In this document: positions 20,271-26,505 of the stretch, piece after piece | Numbering within the stretch: the first letter of the stretch is position 1 | Layout: each line of letters opens with the position of its first letter | Assembly (NCBI RefSeq): GCF_001894765.1 | Contig: NZ_BCWV01000004.1 | Coordinates: 496,001-560,000 of the forward strand | DNA length: 64,000 nucleotides | Reading direction: 5' to 3' | DNA from: Rhodococcoides corynebacterioides NBRC 14404 | Lineage (GTDB): Bacteria > Actinomycetota > Actinomycetes > Mycobacteriales > Mycobacteriaceae | Program-made: the position numbers and the translations under genes | The notes under the pieces: generated by a model | What the model was told of the DNA's origin: nothing | Databases searched by the model: none | Seen by the model: the letters and a program-made list of their open reading frames with translations, nothing else

Positions 20271-21061
20271 CCGAGCCGCGTGCCACCTCGCCGGACCACG
20301 TGCAGTCGCTCGCGCGCGGACTCGCGGTGATCCGCTGCTTCGACGCCGCCCACCCGCAGCGCAGTCTCGCGGACGTCGCCCGGGCGACCGACCTGAGCCG
20401 GCCGACCGCCCGCCGATTCCTGCTCACCCTCGTCGAGCTCGGCTACGTCCGCACCGACGGCGCCACGTTCGCGCTGACCCCCGCGGTGCTGGAACTCGGC
20501 TACTCGTACCTCTCGTCGCTCGGGCTGCCCGAGGTCGCGCTCCCCCACCTCGAGGCTCTGTCCGCGGAGGTCGGTGAATCGTCCTCGGTGTCGGTGCTCG
20601 ACGGCGACGACGTCGTGTACGTCGCGCGAGTTCCGGTGCGGCGCATCATGACCGTCGCGATCACCATCGGGACTCGATTCCCCGCCTACGCCACGTCGAT
20701 GGGTCGCGTGCTGCTCGCCGCTCTCCCCGACGACGACCTCGACGCCTACCTCCGCCGGACCGACTTCACCGATCTCACGGGCCGCACCACCGTCACACCG
20801 GAGTCGCTGCGCGACCGCATCCTCGCGGCGCGGGCCGACGGGATCGTCGTGGTCGACCAGGAACTCGAGGTCGGCCTGCGCTCGCTCGCCGCCCCTGTTC
20901 ACGGGCCCGACGGCGCCGTCGTCGCCGCCCTCAACATCAGCACCCCGGCCGCCCGCTACACCGACGAGGACCTGCACTCCGTTCTCGTTCCGGCACTGCG
21001 CCGCACCGCTGCCGCCATCGACGCCGATCTCACCCGAGTCGGCGTGACCACCCAGCCCTGA
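20267..21061 (+). CDS. pcaR: IclR-family regulator of 3-oxoadipate genes
   Basis: The 264-aa protein has an N-terminal winged helix (residues ~12-75: SLADVARATDLSRPTARRFL) and a C-terminal IclR effector domain (SSVSVLDGDDVVYVARVP, GTRFPAYATSMGRVLLAALP). This is the PcaR/PobR/CatR-like branch of IclR proteins, which typically respond to 3-oxoadipate or hydroxybenzoate. The GTG start overlaps the pcaD stop (GTGA), so it is made with PcaD. Location inside pcaD-R-F supports PcaR. Activator or repressor role cannot be read from sequence. Confidence 0.88.
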   Translation: MTEPRATSPDHVQSLARGLAVIRCFDAAHPQRSLADVARATDLSRPTARRFLLTLVELGYVRTDGATFALTPAVLELGYSYLSSLGLPEVALPHLEALSAEVGESSSVSVLDGDDVVYVARVPVRRIMTVAITIGTRFPAYATSMGRVLLAALPDDDLDAYLRRTDFTDLTGRTTVTPESLRDRILAARADGIVVVDQELEVGLRSLAAPVHGPDGAVVAALNISTPAARYTDEDLHSVLVPALRRTAAAIDADLTRVGVTTQP

Positions 21062-21078
21062 CAACCCAGCCCTGACAA
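21051..21078 (+). repeat. 14-bp tandem duplication at the pcaR stop
   Basis: The sequence cccagccctgacaa occurs twice in perfect tandem (21051-21064, 21065-21078). The first copy contains the pcaR stop codon; the second repeats it in the pcaR-pcaF gap. It looks like a recent slippage or duplication event that lengthened the spacer before the pcaF ribosome site. Confidence 0.9.
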
Positions 21079-21091
21079 CCCGGAGGACCCC

Positions 21092-22297
21092 ATGCCCGAC
21101 GCCGTCGTCTGCACCCCCCTGCGCACCCCCGTGGGCCGCTTCGGCGGAGCGTTGAAGGACGTCACCGCCCCGACGCTCGCCACCACCGTGATCGCCGAGA
21201 TCCTCTCTCGCACCGGCTTGTCCGGGTCGGACGTCGACGACGTGATCCTCGGCCAGGGCTCACCGAACGGCGAGGCTCCCGCGATCGGCCGCGTCGCGGC
21301 TCTCGACGCCGGCCTCGGCATCGGCGTCCCCGGCCGTCAGGTGGACCGCCGCTGCGGCTCCGGCCTGCAGGCGGTGCTCGACGCCGCCATGCAGGTGCAG
21401 TCCGGCGCGAGCGAGCTCGTGCTCGCCGGTGGCGTGGAGTCGATGTCGCAGACCGAGTTCTACTCCACCGGGATGCGGTGGGGGGTCCGCGGCGACGCGC
21501 TCGCCCTGCACGACCGACTCGCCCGTGCCCGAGTCACCGCCGGCGGCACCGCATTTCCCGTGCCCGGCGGCATGATCGAGACCGCCGAGAACCTGCGCGC
21601 CGAGTACGGCATCTCCCGCGCCGACCAGGACGCGCTGGCCGTGCAGTCGCACCGACGTGCCGTCGCGGCGCAGGAGAGCGGAGTCTTCGCCGAGGAGATC
21701 GTGCCCGTCACCGTGCCGAACCGCCGCGGTGACGTCGTCGTCGATCGGGACGAGCACCCCCGCGCCGACACCACCGCCGAATCCCTCGCCCGACTGCGCC
21801 CCATCCGCGGCGCGATCGACCCCGAGTCCACGGTCACCGCCGGCAACGCCAGCGGACAGAACGACGGCGCCGCGCTCTGCGTGGTCACCACCGCGGAGAA
21901 GGCCGCCGCACTCGGGCTCGAGCCGATGGTGCGCCTCGCGGGCTGGGCGGTGTCCGGCGTCGCCCCCGCCACGATGGGCATCGGACCGGTGTCCGCCACC
22001 GCCACCGTTCTGGGCCGCCTGGGTCTGGCCCTCGGGGACATGGACGTGGTCGAGCTGAACGAGGCCTTCGCCGCGCAGGTGCTCGCCGTCCTCCGCGAGT
22101 GGCAGATCGATGCCGACGACCCGCGGCTCAATCGCCACGGGTCGGGCATCTCCCTCGGACATCCCGTCGGTGCCACCGGAGCCCGCATTCTCACGACGCT
22201 GGCGCGGGAGATGGTCCGCACCGACGCACGCTACGGTCTCGAGACCATGTGCATCGGCGGCGGTCAGGGCCTCGCGGCGGTCTTCGAGCGAGTCTGA
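21092..22297 (+). CDS. pcaF: 3-oxoadipyl-CoA thiolase
   Basis: PcaF splits 3-oxoadipyl-CoA with CoA into succinyl-CoA and acetyl-CoA, the last step of the pathway. The 401-aa thiolase has the nucleophile Cys88 (DRRCGSGLQAV), NEAFAAQVLA, the catalytic GHPVGATGAR and the second cysteine in MCIGGGQGLAAVFE. The ribosome site GGAGGA precedes ATG 21092. Sequence alone cannot separate PcaF from other acetyl-CoA acyltransferases; the operon decides. Its last 34 bp overlap the benK gene on the opposite strand. Confidence 0.9.
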   Translation: MPDAVVCTPLRTPVGRFGGALKDVTAPTLATTVIAEILSRTGLSGSDVDDVILGQGSPNGEAPAIGRVAALDAGLGIGVPGRQVDRRCGSGLQAVLDAAMQVQSGASELVLAGGVESMSQTEFYSTGMRWGVRGDALALHDRLARARVTAGGTAFPVPGGMIETAENLRAEYGISRADQDALAVQSHRRAVAAQESGVFAEEIVPVTVPNRRGDVVVDRDEHPRADTTAESLARLRPIRGAIDPESTVTAGNASGQNDGAALCVVTTAEKAAALGLEPMVRLAGWAVSGVAPATMGIGPVSATATVLGRLGLALGDMDVVELNEAFAAQVLAVLREWQIDADDPRLNRHGSGISLGHPVGATGARILTTLAREMVRTDARYGLETMCIGGGQGLAAVFERV

Positions 22298-23646
22298 TCG
22301 GCCGGGGCGGGGTCGACCGGCCCCGCCGTGCGCCGCGGCACCGTCAGGGTGACCGCGGCGCCCACGAGGGCGACACCGGCGAAGAGGTGGAACGCCGTCG
22401 CCGACGACACCCCCGCCCCGAGCAGCAGCCCGCCGACCAGCGGGCCGCCGATACCACCGAGGCGTCCGAAGCCGGCGCACCACGCCACACCGGCGGCCCG
22501 AGAGGACGTCGGGTAGTAGCCGGAGACGAATCCGTAGATCAGGACCTGCGTGCCGATGGCGCCGATCCCGGCACCCGCCACCGCGACCAGCAGGACGCCC
22601 AGCGGCGCACCGGACGTCAGGATCACCAGCGCGAGCGCGGCCAGACAGAACGTGGCCGCGACCACTCGCTGCGGACCGGTGCGGTCGGCCACTCGCGACG
22701 CGATCAGACCGCCGACGATGGCGCCGCCGTTGAGCACCAGCAGGAAGGACAGCGAGCCCTTGGCGTTGTATCCCGCCTCCGACATGATCTGCGGCAGCCA
22801 GGTGTTGAGGCCGTAGGTGAGCAGCAATCCGCAGAAGCTCATCGACCCGAGGAGAAGGGTCGGGCGACGGAGCGGACGGCGGGCGAGCGCGGCGAAGCCC
22901 ACCCGATCACCGGGTGCGGACACCTCGGCCTCGGGCAGGGGAATGCCGGTCGACGCGCAGACGGCGCGCGCGTCGTCGACGCGACCGCGGGCCAGCAACC
23001 ACCGCGGAGACTCGGGCATCCGGAGGATCGCCAGCGGGAGCAGCGTCACCAACGGCAGCGCGCCGAGCCAGAACAGTCCGCGCCACCCGACGGCGTCCTC
23101 GGCCACGATCGCCGCGAGGGACGCCAGCACCCCGCCGGCCGGGATTCCGCTGTAGACGATGGCGTTGAACAGATTTCGGCGATCGGCCGGCGCGAATTCC
23201 GCGATCATGGCGCCCACGGTCGCCACGAGGGCGCCCACGCCGATGCCGGTCAGGAACCGCAGAGCGCCGAAGGTCCCGACGGACGGGGCCAGTGCGGTCG
23301 CGCCCATCCCCACCGAGAACCACACGATGGCGGTGAGCATGGTGCGGCGGCGGCCCATGCGGTCGCCCACGGCGCCGGCGAGAAGCGCGCCGACCATCAC
23401 CCCGATCAAGGCGTAGGACCCGAGCGCACCCGCGGTGGCGGGGTCGATCGTCCCGAGGGCCGTGGGATCGGCGAGCAGGGTCGGCAACACGGCGCCGTAG
23501 ACCACGAGGTCGTAGCCGTCGAACACGATGGCGGCCGTCGCGAGCGCGACGATCCAGAGAACGCTGCGGCGGTGGCGATCGCTCGCCCAGCCGTCCGTGC
23601 GGGGCACGGCGACCGCGACACGGCCGTCGTCGGCGGAGGTGGTCAT
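22264..23646 (-). CDS. benK: MFS transporter, probable benzoate uptake permease
   Basis: This 460-aa protein is a 12-helix major-facilitator of the aromatic acid:H+ symporter family. Helix 1 carries the signature IVFDGYDLVVYGAVLPTL, with the DGYD acid motif needed for aromatic-acid transport in that family, and the 2-3 loop has GDRMGRRRTM. ATG 23646 begins just before the conserved region; a longer reading was rejected. It lies downstream of benR on the same strand. Position between pca and ben genes makes benzoate the best guess; 4-hydroxybenzoate or muconate cannot be excluded. Confidence 0.85.
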   Translation of the reverse strand: MTTSADDGRVAVAVPRTDGWASDRHRRSVLWIVALATAAIVFDGYDLVVYGAVLPTLLADPTALGTIDPATAGALGSYALIGVMVGALLAGAVGDRMGRRRTMLTAIVWFSVGMGATALAPSVGTFGALRFLTGIGVGALVATVGAMIAEFAPADRRNLFNAIVYSGIPAGGVLASLAAIVAEDAVGWRGLFWLGALPLVTLLPLAILRMPESPRWLLARGRVDDARAVCASTGIPLPEAEVSAPGDRVGFAALARRPLRRPTLLLGSMSFCGLLLTYGLNTWLPQIMSEAGYNAKGSLSFLLVLNGGAIVGGLIASRVADRTGPQRVVAATFCLAALALVILTSGAPLGVLLVAVAGAGIGAIGTQVLIYGFVSGYYPTSSRAAGVAWCAGFGRLGGIGGPLVGGLLLGAGVSSATAFHLFAGVALVGAAVTLTVPRRTAGPVDPAPADQTRSKTAARP

Positions 23647-23723
23647 GGTGATCCTGACGTCGAAGGGGGGACGTCCTGCGCCGACGAGCGGCACGGACGG
23701 TGTAGATCACGATCGTCACTCGT

Positions 23724-23739
23724 CATGACCTGGATCACA
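23724..23739 (-). promoter_or_regulatory. CRP/GlxR-like site upstream of benK
   Basis: On the minus strand TGTGA-TCCAGG-TCATG fits the CRP-family pattern TGTGA-N6-TCACA at 8 of 10 conserved positions. It lies ~80 bp upstream of benK, inside a larger imperfect inverted repeat (23698-23741). A cAMP-responsive GlxR/CRP input on aromatic genes is known in Corynebacterium; here it is only a pattern match. Confidence 0.3.
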
Positions 23740-23812
23740 CCGGACGATCACCCAGTGCCGACCCGGGCACCGTTCGGACGCCGGAGCCGCCCAATCGACG
23801 TCGCGGCGTCGG

Positions 23813-26446
23813 TCACTCGCCGCCGGCCGACCGAGCGGCGAGCTCGGCGCGCGAGCGGATCCCCAATTTCGCGTACACCCGAGTGAGGTGGAACTGCACC
23901 GTCTTCACCGACAGGAACAGCTCCGCCGCCACCTCACGATTCGTCATACCCGTCGCAACCAAGGACGCCACGGCGTCCTCCTGCGGCGTCAGCGCGTCGT
24001 GCGGTCGATCCTTCAACACGGCCCGCATTCCGCCCGCCTTGAGCTCTCGTTCGCACCGCGCCACATAGGTGTTCGCGCCCAGCGCGAGGTAGGCGTCCCG
24101 CGCGGCGGAGATCACCACGTCGGCTTCCCGCCGCTTGCCGGCACGCCGCAGCGTCTGGCCGTACGCGAACTGCACGCGAGCCCGGTCGTACACCAGCGGC
24201 AGATCCGCCAGTGCCCCGACGGCGGACTCGAACGAGGCACGGGCGGCGTCGAGATCGCCACGCGCGCCGAGCAATCGGCCCCGTGCGTACGCCAGCCGGG
24301 CACCGGCCGAGCGATGCCCGCGCAGACGCACGCGTTCCTCGTGGGCGCGGAGAAAGGCATCGGCTTCGTCGAGCCGCCCCTCGACGACGAGTGCGTTGGC
24401 GAACACGTCCGGCCACGGCCAGAATCCCGGTTCGGAGATGTCGCCGCGCGCCCAGTCCTCGGTCAGCGGAGCGAGGATGCGCAGCACCGCGGCGTAGTCC
24501 GCACGCGCCTCCGCGACCGCCGCTCGCGCGAGGAGCGCCGGAACGCGCATGATCTCGTAGTCGCGGACGCCCGCGTCACCCGCCCGAGCGCTCTCGTCGG
24601 CAGCCTCCCAGTCCCCCCGCAGCGCATGCACCTGCGTGACCGTCCACCGCAGCAGGGGAACGATCAGATCGGACCCGGACCGGTCGGCGAGATCGAGACC
24701 CGCCGCCGCGACCCGCAGTGCGGCGTCCCAGTCCCCGGTCGCGACGTGGCACCGAGCGAGCCAGGCATGGGCCCACAACGAGATTCGCGTCGATCCGCCC
24801 AGAAAGTCCGTCGGCAGTGCCGATTCGAGTTCGGCCCGCGCCGCGTCCGGGCGATCGGTGGCCAGGTGCAGCCATCCCGCCCCCATCTGCACGCGCTGAC
24901 CCATGGCACCCGACTCGACGTGGGCGAGCAGGTCGTCGTAACTCGCCAGCGCCTCCGCGGTGCGGCCGGTCGACCCCAGGCCGAGGCCGCGAATGGTGCG
25001 CGCCTCCACCGCCGTCGCGTCGTCCGCCCCCACCAGGTCGACCGCACGGTCGGCCCACGTCACCAGATCCGCCCCGCGACACCGCGCCAGATTGTGCAGG
25101 ACCTCGCGGTGGCAGATCGTCGCGGCCGTCCGCGGATCGTGCTTTCGTCGCACGGAGGTCCACGCCCGGTGCAGCCGGACCTCCGCGTCCTGCGGGCGTC
25201 CCCGCAGGATGGCGAGGTACCCCAGCACCGCATTCTTCGCCGGGGTGTCGCGGAAGCTCTCGATCTGCGCGCTCCAGCCCGCCGCGGTGGGCACGTCACC
25301 CGCCCCGATCGCGGCGTCCACCGCACGCACCAATCGCGCGTCCCGGTCGGCGGGATCCACACTCGACCTCGACGACAGCGCGTAGAGCCGTGCTGCCGTG
25401 GCCCATTCGCCACGTCGGGCGCGTTCGGCCGCGACCGCGTCCAGCCGATCGGACACCGCAGGATCCGGCACCGCGCGCGAGTCGACCAGATGAGCCAGTG
25501 CGTCGGCCGGGTCCTCGACGGTCTCCGCGGCGACCCGGTGCAGACGCGCCCGTTCGGTCTCGCCGAGGGTCGCCAGGATCGCCGCGCGTGCCACCGGATC
25601 GCCGATCTCGACGGTGACGGCGGTGGCCGCGCGGACCACCGAGAGCAGATCCGCGCGGCGTGCCTCCTCCAGCGCCGGCCATGGATCCTCCACCGCGGCA
25701 ACGGCACACACCGTCCGTAGCGCCGCCCGCTCGCCGAGGATCGCGGCCGCCGTGACCACGGCACGCACCGAGTCCCCGCCCGCGGCGAGGGCGTCTCGGA
25801 CGCGGCGACGGTCCGCCGCGGGCGCCGGCAGCGCGGGGCGAGGGGTGCGCCAGGTGTCGCTCGGCAGTTCCGCCAGCAGCGCGGCGACGATACCGGGCCG
25901 GCCATCCGCGTGCCGCGTCAGGTGTTGAGCCGCCGTGTGCGACAGCGTGATCCCACGAGCGGCCGCCATACCGGCGACGTCCTGCACGGAGAGGCGCGGC
26001 AACGCCACCTCGACGTCCGCCGCCCGGGTGAGAACGTCGTGCGACGCCGACGAACCATGATCGCCCGCATGCACACCGCACAGCAGTGACAGACCGCCGT
26101 CGCGGTGGCGGCGAACCCTCGTCGTCAGGTCGCGCAGCGATGCGGGATCGGCGTGATGCGCGTCGTCGATCACCATCACCGTGGCGACGGCGTCCGGCGC
26201 ACCCGGGTCCGCCGGACCGAGTTGCGCGAGCACGCCCCCGGGGGACGTCGTCTCCCACGGAACGGCACGCACGCTGCGAATCTCGACGTCACCGGTCCGC
26301 GCCAGGTCCGCGGCGACGCGGGCGAGCGCCGTGGACAGGCCTGCCCCACGCGGACCCCGGACCACCACGACGTACCCGCGCTCGGCGGTGCCGGCGAGGA
26401 GAGCGATCGCGTCGTCGCGGCTGCCCGTCGGTCGGGTGGGGCTCAC
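23813..26446 (-). CDS. benR: LuxR-family (LAL-type) regulator of benzoate genes
   Basis: This 877-aa protein has an N-terminal ATPase-like domain, a long helical repeat region rich in Ala and Leu (residues ~300-800), and a C-terminal LuxR helix-turn-helix (LTPQEDAVASLVATGMTNRE, then VKTVQFHLTRVYAKLG, residues ~810-870). The P-loop region reads RGPRGAGLSTALAR, with Leu where the Walker A lysine belongs, while the Walker B-like VMVIDDAHHAD is kept. The GTG start at 26446 was chosen because the P-loop begins ~25 residues later. A LuxR-type BenR sits next to benABCDK in Corynebacterium glutamicum, so this is its likely counterpart, probably an activator. Confidence 0.82.
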   Translation of the reverse strand: MSPTRPTGSRDDAIALLAGTAERGYVVVVRGPRGAGLSTALARVAADLARTGDVEIRSVRAVPWETTSPGGVLAQLGPADPGAPDAVATVMVIDDAHHADPASLRDLTTRVRRHRDGGLSLLCGVHAGDHGSSASHDVLTRAADVEVALPRLSVQDVAGMAAARGITLSHTAAQHLTRHADGRPGIVAALLAELPSDTWRTPRPALPAPAADRRRVRDALAAGGDSVRAVVTAAAILGERAALRTVCAVAAVEDPWPALEEARRADLLSVVRAATAVTVEIGDPVARAAILATLGETERARLHRVAAETVEDPADALAHLVDSRAVPDPAVSDRLDAVAAERARRGEWATAARLYALSSRSSVDPADRDARLVRAVDAAIGAGDVPTAAGWSAQIESFRDTPAKNAVLGYLAILRGRPQDAEVRLHRAWTSVRRKHDPRTAATICHREVLHNLARCRGADLVTWADRAVDLVGADDATAVEARTIRGLGLGSTGRTAEALASYDDLLAHVESGAMGQRVQMGAGWLHLATDRPDAARAELESALPTDFLGGSTRISLWAHAWLARCHVATGDWDAALRVAAAGLDLADRSGSDLIVPLLRWTVTQVHALRGDWEAADESARAGDAGVRDYEIMRVPALLARAAVAEARADYAAVLRILAPLTEDWARGDISEPGFWPWPDVFANALVVEGRLDEADAFLRAHEERVRLRGHRSAGARLAYARGRLLGARGDLDAARASFESAVGALADLPLVYDRARVQFAYGQTLRRAGKRREADVVISAARDAYLALGANTYVARCERELKAGGMRAVLKDRPHDALTPQEDAVASLVATGMTNREVAAELFLSVKTVQFHLTRVYAKLGIRSRAELAARSAGGE

Positions 26447-26505
26447 GCGGTCACCGTAGCCGTGTTGCCCCTCCCATCGAGGCGATCCGGGCCGCACGGA
26501 CTCGC

